The notes: a model not told the origin generated them from the letters alone. Positions 40,387-48,627 are shown, numbered from the stretch's first letter. The stretch: 64,000 nucleotides of DNA from CAVUAT01 sp963848045 (GCA_963848045.1 CAWKCC010000003.1:124001-188000); one strand, 5' to 3'. Program-made: numbers and translations.

Positions 40387-41292
40387 CTAGGCGCCGTCGA
40401 TCAGCTCCTGGGCGATTCGCACAACCCGCCGCAGCGACGCCTTCTGCAGCCGCCCTGGCCGGTCGCAGGCAGCGTGGTGGCACGCGTCGAATCCCCTCCA
40501 GGCCTCGATCACCGCTGCCGGCAGGCGCGCGAGCTCGAACTCCCGATGGTCCGAGTTCCCACTGCCGGAGTCCCGCGCCCAGCGCAGCACGACGCTTGCG
40601 CGGCGGGCCGCGGCCAGCACCTCGCCCTCGACATCCGGCCGGGCCCGCGTCCGCGGAGAGCGAAGATAGAAGCGCCGCCCACGCCCGACCATGTCCACGG
40701 AGAGCGCGTAGCGGAGATCGCGGGCCCGGCCGCGTTTGTTGACGGTGCGCACCAGCGCGGCGGAGCCGACGTGGTAACCGGTGCCGATCACCACCCGCTC
40801 CTCGGCGCCGGTTGCGACCAGCCAGACGTCGCAGTCGGGCTCCCGGGCGGCCAACCGGGGCGCCAAATCGATCAGCACCCCGAGCCCCGACGCATTGTCG
40901 GCGGCGCCGAGCCCCGGCGGCACGCTGTCGGTGTGCGCCATCAGGATCTGCAGGCAATCGGCCCTGCCCTCGCGCATCCCGATCACGTTGTGGGATCGCC
41001 CCCGCCCCGGCACCCGGAATCGGGTCACCTCGACCTTCAGCCCGGCCGCCCGGAAGCGTCGGGCGACGAAGGCGTGCGCGCGACGCTCGCTTCGCCCACC
41101 CGCGGGCCGTGAGCCGATGCCGCCGGAGATGTGAACGGCGGCCCGGTAGGCGCTGAACGATGCTTTCGGCGCCGCTCTGGGCGCGGCACCGCTGGCGGGC
41201 GGAGGATGGCCTTCGCCGCTGCGCTGCAGGAGGCCGGCGGCCAGGGCCAGCACCACCAAGACGCTGAGGGAGGCTCGGAGGCGGGGGCGCAC
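40387..41292 (-). CDS. Secreted M28-family metallopeptidase
   Basis: About 301 aa from GTG41292 (RPRLRASLSVLVVLALAAGLL, a signal peptide or anchor). M28 zinc motifs: LMAHTDSVPPGLGAADNASG near 121-140 (His and bridging Asp), ATGAEERVVIGTGYH near 162 (catalytic Glu pair), VDMVGRG near 199 (Asp) and a final His in ACHHAACDRPG near 273. Probably an exported aminopeptidase. Its start lies 35 bases from the divergent prfB start; GACAAT 6 bases before the GTG could be its -10. Confidence 0.85.
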   Translation of the reverse strand: MRPRLRASLSVLVVLALAAGLLQRSGEGHPPPASGAAPRAAPKASFSAYRAAVHISGGIGSRPAGGRSERRAHAFVARRFRAAGLKVEVTRFRVPGRGRSHNVIGMREGRADCLQILMAHTDSVPPGLGAADNASGLGVLIDLAPRLAAREPDCDVWLVATGAEERVVIGTGYHVGSAALVRTVNKRGRARDLRYALSVDMVGRGRRFYLRSPRTRARPDVEGEVLAAARRASVVLRWARDSGSGNSDHREFELARLPAAVIEAWRGFDACHHAACDRPGRLQKASLRRVVRIAQELIDGA

Positions 41293-41314
41293 GGCTGCAT
41301 TGTCGCAACGCCAA

Positions 41315-41320
41315 TACCCT
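41315..41320 (+). promoter_or_regulatory. Leaderless-type -10 box TACCCT of prfB
   Basis: TACCCT, 7 bases, then ATG41328. Only 35 bases separate this start from the divergent peptidase start. Confidence 0.5.
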
Positions 41321-41327
41321 TGGGTCC

Positions 41328-42444
41328 ATGGCCGAGGCGCTTGCACCGGAACAGGTCCCTGCGCGGCTCGCCGAGATCCGCGAGCAGATGAAGCTGCTCT
41401 CGGACTACCTTTGACCCGGATTCACTGAGGGGCGAGGTGGAGGCCCTGGAGGCCGAGATGCAGCGGCCGGGCTTCTGGGACGATCAGGCGAAGGCCGCCG
41501 GGATCTCGGCCAAGCACTCGAGGGCCCAGCGGCGCCTGCAGGGGTTCGCCTCCCTCAACTCCGATGTCGCCGATCTCGAGGAGCTGGCCGAGCTGGCCGC
41601 CGATGACGAGGAGATGGCCACCGAGCTCGCCTCGCAGGTGGCCTCGATCGAGCAGCGGTTGGCCGAGCTCGAGGAGGAGCGCCTGTTCTCGGGTGACTAC
41701 GACGCCGGCGACGCGGTCGTCACCGTCAACGCCGGCGCCGGCGGGACCGACTCGCAGGACTGGGCCGAGATGCTGCTGCGCATGTACCTGCGCTGGGCCG
41801 AGCGGCGCGGCTTCAAGGTCGAGATGGCCGAGGCCTCACCGGGGGAGGAGGCGGGGCTGAAGTCGGCCACCTTCATCGCCCACGGCGAGAACGCCTACGG
41901 CCTGTTCGCAGCCGAGCGCGGGGTGCACCGCCTGATCCGCATCTCGCCCTTCGACTCGGCCGCGCGCCGTCACACCAGCTTCGCCCAGGTGGACGTCGCG
42001 CCCCTGGTCGAGGGCGACGTCGAGGTGGACCTCGACGAGAGCGAGATCCGCGTCGACACCTACCGTGCCTCGGGTGCCGGCGGTCAGCATGTGAACAAGA
42101 CCGACTCGGCGGTGCGCCTCACCCACGAGCCGACCGGGGTCGTCGTGCAGTGCCAGAACGAGCGCTCCCAGACCCAGAACAAGGCGGTGGCGATGCAGCT
42201 TCTGAAGGGGCGCCTGCTGGAGCTCGAGGAGCGCAAGCGCGCCGAGCAGCTCGCCGCGGAGCGCGGAGAGGTCAAGTCGGCCGAGTGGGGCTCCCAGATC
42301 CGCAGCTACTTCCTTCACCCCGACCAGCGGGTGAAGGACCATCGCACCAACTACGAGGTGGGAGACGCCCAGCGGGTGCTGGACGGCGATTTGGACGGCT
42401 TCGTGCGCGAGTACCTCAACCGGGCGGCTGCGGAGGGTCCGTGA
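41328..42444 (+). CDS. prfB: Peptide chain release factor 2, expressed by programmed +1 frameshift
   Basis: The first 28 codons (41328-41411, MAEALAPEQVPARLAEIREQ and on) end at an in-frame TGA (41412-41414) within CTTTGAC. A +1 slip continues the protein at GAC41413 (DPDSLRGEVEALEAEMQRPG), giving about 371 aa, normal for RF2. The stop-codon tripeptide is SPF in RISPFDSAARRHTS, reading UGA/UAA, and the GGQ loop is SGAGGQHVNKTDSAVR. This is the classical autoregulatory switch: low RF2 slows reading of UGA and favours the shift. The stop overlaps the FIST gene start (GTGA). Confidence 0.96.
41409..41415 (+). other. Programmed +1 frameshift site of RF2 (CTTTGAC)
   Basis: CTT followed by TGA and C is the conserved slippery core. 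The internal Shine-Dalgarno-like AGGGGG found a few bases upstream in E. coli is not visible here (upstream codons are CTC TCG GAC TAC), so stimulation must be weaker or different. Confidence 0.9.
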
Positions 42445-43628
42445 GCGCGGTCGCCGTGGGCCTCTCGGAGAGTCTCGACCCCGTCGAGGCGGCAGCCGAA
42501 GCCGCGCAGCGCGCTCGAGCCGGCCTCGAGGGACGCTGCGACCTCTGCCTGGTCTTCGCCTCGGGACCGCACCTTCCGATGGCGAAGTGGGTGCTGTCCG
42601 AGGTGCACGATGCCCTCGAGCCGGCCAACCTGATCGGCTGCGGCGCGGGGGGAACCCTGGCCGCCGGCAGGGAGATCGAGAACGAGCCGGGGCTGGTCGT
42701 CTGGGCGGCCTCGTTGCCGGGCGCCAGGCTGGAGACGATGCACGTGACCGCCGAGCGCGACGGCGAGGACTTCAGGCTGCTCGGCCTGCCGCCCGCCCTC
42801 GCCCCCCCCGGCGAGCAGATGGCGGCCGCGCCGAGCGACAGGACGCTGCTGCTGCTGGCCGACCCCTACAGCTTTCCCTCCGAGGTGCTGCTTTCGGCCC
42901 TGCAGAGCTCTCAGCCCGGGATGCCGGTGCTCGGCGGCCTCTCCAGCGCGGCGGTCGCCGGGGGCAGCGTGCTGATGCAGGACGGCGAGCTGCGCACGGG
43001 CGGCGCCGTCGCGGCTCTCCTCTCGGGCTTCGAGGTGCTTCCCTGCGTCTCGCAGGGAGCCCTGCCGGTCGGCCCGGAGATGACGATCACCGCCGCCTCC
43101 GGCAACGTGATCACCGAGCTGGCCAGCAAGAGCGCGATGGAGCGGATCGGCGAGGCCCTCTCGTCGCTACCCGAGCGCGAGCAGCGGCTGGCCGCCAACG
43201 GGGTGCTGCTGGGCGTGGTGATCGACGAGAACCGCCCCGAGCACGAGCGCGGCGACTTCCTGGTGCGACCGATCCTCGGCGCCGACCGCGACAACGGCGC
43301 CGTCGCGATCGGCCAGCGCGTGCGGGTGGGTCAGACGGTGCGTCTGCACGTTCGCGACGCGAGCTCGGCCGACGAGGACCTGCGCGCCGCCCTGCGCGAC
43401 CAGGCCGAGGCGCTCGGCGATGGTGGAGCCGCGGGCGCGCTGCTGTTCACCTGCAACGGGCGCGGCTCGCACATGTTCGAGATGCCCGACCACGACGCCG
43501 TCACGCTCCAGGACGCGCTCGGAGCGCCGGCGGGGGGCTTCTTCTGCGCCGGGGAGATCGGGCCCGTCGGGGGCCGTAACTTCCTGCACGGGTTCACCGC
43601 CACGATGGCGGTGTTCCCGAGCACCTGA
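42441..43628 (+). CDS. FIST-domain protein (FIST N and C sensory domains)
   Basis: 395 aa, predicted soluble, with no membrane segment and no fused kinase, cyclase or receptor. N-terminal FIST part: CDLCLVFASGPHLPMAKWVL and LIGCGAGGTLAAGREIE; C-terminal part: AGALLFTCNGRGSHMFEMPD near 331-350 and GGFFCAGEIGPVGGRNFLHG near 366-385. FIST domains are thought to bind small ligands such as amino acids in signal transduction. Stand-alone versions like this have no established role. Translationally coupled to prfB. Confidence 0.85.
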   Translation: MSAVAVGLSESLDPVEAAAEAAQRARAGLEGRCDLCLVFASGPHLPMAKWVLSEVHDALEPANLIGCGAGGTLAAGREIENEPGLVVWAASLPGARLETMHVTAERDGEDFRLLGLPPALAPPGEQMAAAPSDRTLLLLADPYSFPSEVLLSALQSSQPGMPVLGGLSSAAVAGGSVLMQDGELRTGGAVAALLSGFEVLPCVSQGALPVGPEMTITAASGNVITELASKSAMERIGEALSSLPEREQRLAANGVLLGVVIDENRPEHERGDFLVRPILGADRDNGAVAIGQRVRVGQTVRLHVRDASSADEDLRAALRDQAEALGDGGAAGALLFTCNGRGSHMFEMPDHDAVTLQDALGAPAGGFFCAGEIGPVGGRNFLHGFTATMAVFPST

Positions 43629-43668
43629 GCCGGCACCTCCCCCGGGGTTGCCGGGCGCGGGTGCCGGC
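43629..43668. terminator. Bidirectional hairpin between convergent FIST and ogt genes
   Basis: GCCGGCACC (43629-43637) pairs exactly with GGTGCCGGC (43660-43668), with further GC pairing possible inside. It starts at the FIST stop codon. No T-run, so terminator function is inferred from position. Confidence 0.5.
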
Positions 43669-43675
43669 GGGGTGG

Positions 43676-44302
43676 TCACCCTGGGCGGGGGAGAGCTCCT
43701 TCCATCTCCAGCAGCTCCACCTTCATCTCGGGGCCGCCGCCGTAGTTGCCGGGCTTGCCGCCGGCCTGCACGACGCGGTGGCAGGGGACGATCAGCGGCA
43801 CCGGGTTGGCCCCGCAGGCCGTGCCGGCGGCGCGGAAGGCGCGGGGGCGCCCGGCGCGCTCGGCGACCTCGCCGTAGCTCAGGGTGCTCCCGTAGGGGAT
43901 GCGCGAGACGACGTGCAGGACCTTGTCGGTGAAGCCATGGCTGAGCCGCCAGTCCACCGGGGTCTCGAACCGCGTCAGCCGGCCCTCGAAGTAGGCGTCG
44001 AGCTCGCGGCGCGCGCCGTCGAGGCGCCTCGGCGCGGCTAGCACGCGCGGCGAGATCTTCCGCGCCAGCTCCTCCAGGGGGTCATCGGCGTTCGCGGCGG
44101 GCAGCTCGAGCTTGACGACCCCGCGGTCGGTGATCGCCACGAACAGCTCGCCGTAGGGCGAGTCGACGCCGCCGTAGGCGACCTCGACCAGCCCCTCGCG
44201 CCCGGCGCGCTCGGCGACCCGGCTGCTTGCGCTTGCCAGCGACCGGTCCCCCGCCGCCTCGCGCAGCGCTTCCCTCAGTGCCCTCTCGGTCGGATCCGTC
44301 AT
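43676..44302 (-). CDS. ogt: Methylated-DNA--protein-cysteine methyltransferase with N-terminal helical extension
   Basis: 208-aa suicide repair protein removing O6-alkyl groups from guanine. Acceptor Cys174 lies in IVPCHRVVQAGGKPGNYGGG, preceded by IPYGSTLSYGEVAERAGRPR, including the DNA-recognition helix. The first 38 residues (TERALREALREAAGDRSLAS and on) precede the usual start of the fold and look helical and charged. Its ATG overlaps the stop of the sigma factor (ATGA), so both are made from one transcript. Confidence 0.92.
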   Translation of the reverse strand: MTDPTERALREALREAAGDRSLASASSRVAERAGREGLVEVAYGGVDSPYGELFVAITDRGVVKLELPAANADDPLEELARKISPRVLAAPRRLDGARRELDAYFEGRLTRFETPVDWRLSHGFTDKVLHVVSRIPYGSTLSYGEVAERAGRPRAFRAAGTACGANPVPLIVPCHRVVQAGGKPGNYGGGPEMKVELLEMEGALPRPG

Positions 44303-44790
44303 AGGAGCTCACCTCTCAGTCTCTTCAGTCCTTCGTGGACGTTTCTGCGGGCCGCATCCGCGGAGCAGTCGAGCAGCTCGCCGATCCGCACGTAGGCCAT
44401 GTCGCCGGCGTAGCGCAGCAGCACGGCGCTGCGCTGCTTAGGGGGCAGCACGCCGACGGCTTGCCACAGCGCGTCATCGGATGTGCCTGCGCGCTCGAGC
44501 GAGGGATCCTCGGCCGCGACGCTCCCGCCGACCTCCTCGGGACTGCCCCCGGGAAGCGCGCGGCGCGAGCCCGCGCGCTGATGGTCGATCGCCTTGTGGT
44601 GCGCGATCGTCATCAGCCACGAGCGCAGGTTGCCGTCGTGCTCGAGATCCTCGTAGCCGCGCAGGGCGGCGACGAAGGTCTCCTGAAAGCAGTCCTCGGC
44701 CTCGTGGGGACCCACCGAGGCCACCAGGAACCCCAGCACGTCGCGGCCGTGCTCATCGAGTAGCCGCTGGAACGGCGGTAGCGTTGCCAT
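44299..44790 (-). CDS. ECF-type RNA polymerase sigma factor
   Basis: 163 aa from ATG44790. Region 2: LLDEHGRDVLGFLVASVGPH, AEDCFQETFVAALRGYEDL and LRSWLMTIAHHKAIDHQRA; region 4: LPPKQRSAVLLRYAGDMAYV followed by a helix-turn-helix (IGELLDCSADAARRNVHEGL). No anti-sigma factor is encoded next to it; its coupled partner is the alkyltransferase. The start is 6 bases from the divergent nadC start, so its promoter must lie inside nadC. Confidence 0.9.
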   Translation of the reverse strand: MATLPPFQRLLDEHGRDVLGFLVASVGPHEAEDCFQETFVAALRGYEDLEHDGNLRSWLMTIAHHKAIDHQRAGSRRALPGGSPEEVGGSVAAEDPSLERAGTSDDALWQAVGVLPPKQRSAVLLRYAGDMAYVRIGELLDCSADAARRNVHEGLKRLRGELL

Positions 44791-44796
44791 CTGGAT

Positions 44797-45654
44797 ATGA
44801 AACGTCCCACACCCGAGATCCGTGAGGTCGTCGCCCGGGCGCTGCAGGAGGACATCGGCGACGGCGACGTCACCTCCGAGGCGGTCGTCCCCGCCGAGGC
44901 CGGTGCCCGTGCCTCGATCCTGCAGAAGCAGCCGGGAGTGCTGTTCGGCCTCGATGCCGCGCGCGAGGCGCTGTTTCAGGCGGGGGCCGGGCAGTTCGAT
45001 CCGCTGCTTCTCGAGGGGCAGTGGCGCGACGACGTGCCCGCGATCGCGGCTCGCGTCTCGGGTCGTGCCCGAGCGCTGCTGAGCGGCGAGCGAGTGGCGC
45101 TCAACCTGCTGGGGCACCTGTCGGGGATCGCGACGGTGACGGCCCGCTTCGTGCGCGCTGTCGAGGGCACGGATGCGCGGATCCTGGACACCCGCAAGAC
45201 GACGCCCGGCCTGCGGGCGCTGGAGAAAGCGGCCGTCGCGGCGGGGGGAGGGGTGAACCATCGCATGGGTCTCTACGACGCGATCCTGATCAAGGACAAC
45301 CACGCCGCGATCGCGGGCGGTGTGGCGGAGGCGGTGCGCCGCGCCCGCGAGGCCCAGCCGGAGCTTCCGATCGAGGTCGAGTGCCGGGACTCCGAGGAGG
45401 TGCGCGAGGGGCTCGCGGCCGGCGCGCAGAGGCTGCTGCTCGACAACATGGATCCCGGGAGCCTCAGGGAGGCGGTGGACCTCGCTGCCGCGACCGGCTC
45501 AGATCGCCCTGCGCTCGAGGCCTCGGGAGGCGTGACCCTGGAGAGCGCCGCCGAGATCGCGGCCACCGGCGTGGACTTCATCTCGGTCGGCGCTCTGACC
45601 CACTCGGCGCCGAGCCTTGACGTGAGCATGGAGCTCGAGCCGGGTGGTGGCTGA
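44797..45654 (+). CDS. nadC: Nicotinate-nucleotide pyrophosphorylase (carboxylating)
   Basis: Quinolinate phosphoribosyltransferase, the third step of de novo NAD synthesis. 285 aa with ALQEDIGDGDVTSEAVVP near 15, ERVALNLLGHLSGIATVTA near 98, DTRKTTPGLRALEKAAVAAG near 130-149, HRMGLYDAILIKDNH near 154, and EASGGVTLESAAEIAATGVD near 241. A TAGCGT box 12 bases before the ATG may be its -10. nadA is 2.8 kb downstream; nadB is not in the window. Confidence 0.96.
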   Translation: MKRPTPEIREVVARALQEDIGDGDVTSEAVVPAEAGARASILQKQPGVLFGLDAAREALFQAGAGQFDPLLLEGQWRDDVPAIAARVSGRARALLSGERVALNLLGHLSGIATVTARFVRAVEGTDARILDTRKTTPGLRALEKAAVAAGGGVNHRMGLYDAILIKDNHAAIAGGVAEAVRRAREAQPELPIEVECRDSEEVREGLAAGAQRLLLDNMDPGSLREAVDLAAATGSDRPALEASGGVTLESAAEIAATGVDFISVGALTHSAPSLDVSMELEPGGG

Positions 45655-46602
45655 GTGTGGGTCGCGATCGGGGCTCCGCTCGACTCCGCCGCCGAGGGCG
45701 ACGGCGAGGAGCGCGCGCCCGAGGCACTGCGCGCGGCAGGCCTGATCGAGCGGCTCGGCGCCCGCGACCTGGGCGATGTAGCCGAGGTCCTGCGCCCAGC
45801 GGTCCGCGACGAGCGCAGCGGCATCGTTGCCTTCGAGGCGCTGGTCGAGGCCTCCGAGGCGATCGCGACAGCCGTCGCCGGGGTGCTCGGCCGCGGTGAG
45901 CGGCCGCTGGTGCTGGGCGGCGACTGCTCCTTGCTGCCCGGCGCGATCGCGGGGGCGAGGCGCGCCGGACACGACCCCGGCCTGCTTTTCGTGGACGGCC
46001 ACGCCGACTACTTCGACGGCGCGACCTCGCCGACCGGGGAGGCCGCCGACATGGACCTGGCGATCCTGCACGGACACGGGCCCGGGGAGCTGACCGGCCT
46101 GGCGGCGTCCAAGCGCGGGGGCTCTCGCACGCCGCTGGTGGAGCCCGCGCGCACCGCGATCCTCGGTCACCGCCCGCCCGAGCTACACGCCGACGTTGCG
46201 CTCGAGCGGGCGCGGGTGCCGGCGGAGGTGCTGCAGCTCGACACCCCCGCGATCCGCCAGCTGGGCCCCGGACGGGCGGCCGAGCAGGGACTCGCTCGGG
46301 CCGGGGCCGGCGATGGCTGGCTGCACATCGACCTCGACGCCCTCGACCAGCAGGAGCTGCCTGCGGTCAGCTACCCGCAGCCGGGAGGGCTGAGCTGGGA
46401 GGAGCTGGAGCAGCTCCTGGGGCCGATGGTCCGGGGCGTGCTCGGAGTCAGCGTGGCCGACTTCAACCCCGACCTCGACCCGGACGGCAGCTACGCGACC
46501 CGGATCGCCGAGCTGCTGGGGAACCTGCTCACCGAAGCAGCTCCGCCGGCGGCGAAGCCTGCTCCCGTTCGTGAACCCCGCAGGGGCTCCGCCGCTACTT
46601 GA
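45655..46602 (+). CDS. Arginase/agmatinase-family protein with altered metal motif
   Basis: 315 aa, ureohydrolase fold. Metal motifs: GGDCS near 88-92 where most members have GGDHS (Cys replaces the first Mn-binding His), DGHADYFD near 114-121, and HIDLDALDQQ near 223-232. One manganese site may therefore differ, and substrates cannot be inferred. GTG45655 directly follows the nadC stop, so it is co-transcribed with nadC. The C-terminal tail is Pro/Ala-rich and overlaps the mutM 3' end slightly. Confidence 0.83.
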   Translation: MWVAIGAPLDSAAEGDGEERAPEALRAAGLIERLGARDLGDVAEVLRPAVRDERSGIVAFEALVEASEAIATAVAGVLGRGERPLVLGGDCSLLPGAIAGARRAGHDPGLLFVDGHADYFDGATSPTGEAADMDLAILHGHGPGELTGLAASKRGGSRTPLVEPARTAILGHRPPELHADVALERARVPAEVLQLDTPAIRQLGPGRAAEQGLARAGAGDGWLHIDLDALDQQELPAVSYPQPGGLSWEELEQLLGPMVRGVLGVSVADFNPDLDPDGSYATRIAELLGNLLTEAAPPAAKPAPVREPRRGSAAT

Positions 46603-47455
46603 GCAGCCGCGAGAGGCGGCGGTCCTTGAGCACGCGGCCGCCGGTCTGCTCTTCGGGGCAGTAGTTCATCTGGTGCTCGCTGAAGAACACGGCCTCGATC
46701 GTGGCTCCGCAGCGCGGACACGGCTCGCCCTCGCGACGGTGGACCCGCAAGGGCATCGGCAGCTTGTCGGGGACGGTGGGGCCGATTACCTCCTCGTAGT
46801 GATCGAGCGCGGCGCCGAGCACGTGAAGGGCGTCGTGCAGCCGCATCACCTCCTCGTCGTCCAGCTCCGAGCCCTTCCTGAAGGGCGAGAGGCGGGCCTC
46901 CCAGAGGATCTCGTCGACCCAGGAGCGGCCGATGCCGGCGATCGCTCGCTGCTTGCGCAGCAGGGGGTGCAGGTGATGGGGCTGGGCGATCAGCTCGGCG
47001 AAGCGCGCGGGGTCGGGCGGCGGCCAGGCGTCGGGGCCCAGGGTCGCCACCTGCTCGTCGGCGCCCACCCCGGCGCTCGGCAGCAGCTTCGCCCACGCCG
47101 ACTGGCGGGTGCCGAACTCGCGCAGGCGCAGCTCACTGCCTCCCTCGATCCGCACCAGCAACCGCGAGCGGCGGTCCTTGAGCGAGGCGCGCTTGTCGAA
47201 GACCTGGAGCCGGCCCGCCGACATCAGGTGCACGAGCAGCGTCAGCGGGTCTCCCGAGCCGGTCTCGAAGTCGGTCGCAAGCATCTTCCCGATTCGGCGC
47301 ACGCCGACGATGCGCGCACCTGCCAGCGCGTCGAGCGGCGGGTCGTAGGTCTTCAGGGTGGCGACCGCCGGGGCCAGCGCCGACTCCACCGCCGCCCCCT
47401 GCAGCGAGCTGGCGAGGCGGCGCGCCGTGATCTCAACCTCGGGAAGCTCGGGCAT
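46595..47455 (-). CDS. mutM: Fpg/Nei-family DNA glycosylase (MutM-like) with incomplete zinc finger
   Basis: 286-aa base-excision enzyme for oxidised bases. The catalytic N-terminus PELPEVE with Pro1 (after Met removal) and Glu2 is intact, as is IGKMLATDFE near 55 with the catalytic Lys, and HLMSAGRLQVF near 76. The C-terminal zinc finger has Cys246, Cys249 and Cys266, but the fourth position, in CPEEQTGGR, is Glu269 in place of Cys. Leaderless-type -10 TACCCT 6 bases before the ATG. Confidence 0.9.
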   Translation of the reverse strand: MPELPEVEITARRLASSLQGAAVESALAPAVATLKTYDPPLDALAGARIVGVRRIGKMLATDFETGSGDPLTLLVHLMSAGRLQVFDKRASLKDRRSRLLVRIEGGSELRLREFGTRQSAWAKLLPSAGVGADEQVATLGPDAWPPPDPARFAELIAQPHHLHPLLRKQRAIAGIGRSWVDEILWEARLSPFRKGSELDDEEVMRLHDALHVLGAALDHYEEVIGPTVPDKLPMPLRVHRREGEPCPRCGATIEAVFFSEHQMNYCPEEQTGGRVLKDRRLSRLLK

Positions 47456-47461
47456 CGGCTC

Positions 47462-47471
47462 AGGGTAGAAT
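47462..47471. promoter_or_regulatory. Overlapping divergent -10 elements of mutM and nadA
   Basis: The 10 bases AGGGTAGAAT read as TACCCT on the minus strand (47467-47462, 6 bases before the mutM ATG) and TAGAAT on the plus strand (47466-47471), sharing the central TA. This is the arrangement described for symmetric bidirectional promoters. Confidence 0.55.
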
Positions 47472-47506
47472 GGCCGTGGACATTCGCCCAGCCTCGAGGC
47501 CCGAGT

Positions 47507-47549
47507 CCGTCCGGACCCCGGCCGGGGCGGCGAACATAACGCCGGACGG
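47507..47549 (+). promoter_or_regulatory. Structured leader upstream of nadA
   Basis: CCGTCCGG (47507-47514) pairs with CCGGACGG (47542-47549), enclosing a second hairpin from the palindrome CCCCGGCCGGGG (47516-47527). A further CTCC/GGAG stem may form near 47554-47572. If transcription starts from the TAGAAT box, the nadA leader is about 120 bases and carries this structure. No known riboswitch consensus was matched. Confidence 0.35.
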
Positions 47550-47598
47550 TGGTCTCCGCCGCGCCTTTGGAGGCCGCCTTGGACAAGGACAGGCCCAC

Positions 47599-48627
47599 AT
47601 GCTGGAGCTACCCACGATTGAAGAGCTGCCCGCCAAGCTGAGCGACGCGGAGATTCGCGAGCTCTCCGAGGAGGTGCGCGCCCTGGCCGCCGAGCGCGAC
47701 GCCGTCATCCTCGCCCACAACTACCAGCTCCCCGAGCTGCAGGAGCTCGCCGACTTCACTGGGGACTCGCTTGGGCTCTCTCGAGAGGCGGGCGCGAGCG
47801 ACGCGTCGGTGATCGAGTTCTGCGGCGTCCACTTCATGGCGGAGACGGCGTCGATCCTCTGTCCCGACAAGCAGGTGCTGATCGCCGATCTCGGCGCCGG
47901 CTGCTCGCTGTCGGACTCGATCAACGCCGATCAGCTTCGCGGCTGGAAGGCCAAGCATCCGGGCGCGCTGGTCGTGATGTACGTCAACACCTCGGCCGAG
48001 GTCAAGGCCGAGACCGACTACTGCTGCACCTCGGGGAACGCCGTCCAGGTGGTCGAGCACATCTGGGCCGAGCACGGCCCCGATACCGAGATCCTGTTCG
48101 GCCCGGACATGTGGCTCGGCGCCTTCGTCGAGCGCGAGACCGGCCTGCACGACGACCCCGAGCGCCGCGCCCGCTTTCACGTCTGGGACGGCGAGTGCCA
48201 CGTGCACGCCGGGATCCGCCCCGAGGACATCACCACCGTCCGCGACGAGCATCCGAATGCGGAGTTCCTGATCCATCCCGAGTGCGGCTGCGCGAGCCAG
48301 GCGATGGAGTACGTGGCCTCGGGCGACATCGACCCCGAGGGAGTGCAGATGCTCTCGACGGGTGGAATGCTCGAGTACATGGAGGGGCACCCCGAGGGCG
48401 AGTACATCGTCGCCACCGAGAACGGCATGCTGCACCCGCTGCACAAGGCGGCGCCCAAGGCGAAGCTGATCGAGGCCAACCGCATGGCCTTCTGCAAGTA
48501 CATGAAGATGATCACGCTGCCGAAGGTGCGCGACAGCCTGCGAGAGATGAAGTTCGAGGTCAAGGTGCCGCCCGAGATCGCCGAGCGCGCCAAGCTCCCG
48601 ATCGAGCGCATGGTCTCGATCGGCTAG
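47599..48627 (+). CDS. nadA: Quinolinate synthase A
   Basis: Condenses iminoaspartate with dihydroxyacetone phosphate using a 4Fe-4S cluster. About 342 aa from ATG47599 (LELPTIEELPAKL); the frame extends to 47470, but the -10 box TAGAAT overlaps that codon, so the shorter start is preferred, with AAGGA 9 bases upstream. Cluster Cys are in EFCGVHFMAE (Cys75), YCCTSGNAVQ near 138 and HPECGCASQ near 231. Conserved AHNYQLPELQ near 39. Confidence 0.94.
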   Translation: MLELPTIEELPAKLSDAEIRELSEEVRALAAERDAVILAHNYQLPELQELADFTGDSLGLSREAGASDASVIEFCGVHFMAETASILCPDKQVLIADLGAGCSLSDSINADQLRGWKAKHPGALVVMYVNTSAEVKAETDYCCTSGNAVQVVEHIWAEHGPDTEILFGPDMWLGAFVERETGLHDDPERRARFHVWDGECHVHAGIRPEDITTVRDEHPNAEFLIHPECGCASQAMEYVASGDIDPEGVQMLSTGGMLEYMEGHPEGEYIVATENGMLHPLHKAAPKAKLIEANRMAFCKYMKMITLPKVRDSLREMKFEVKVPPEIAERAKLPIERMVSIG

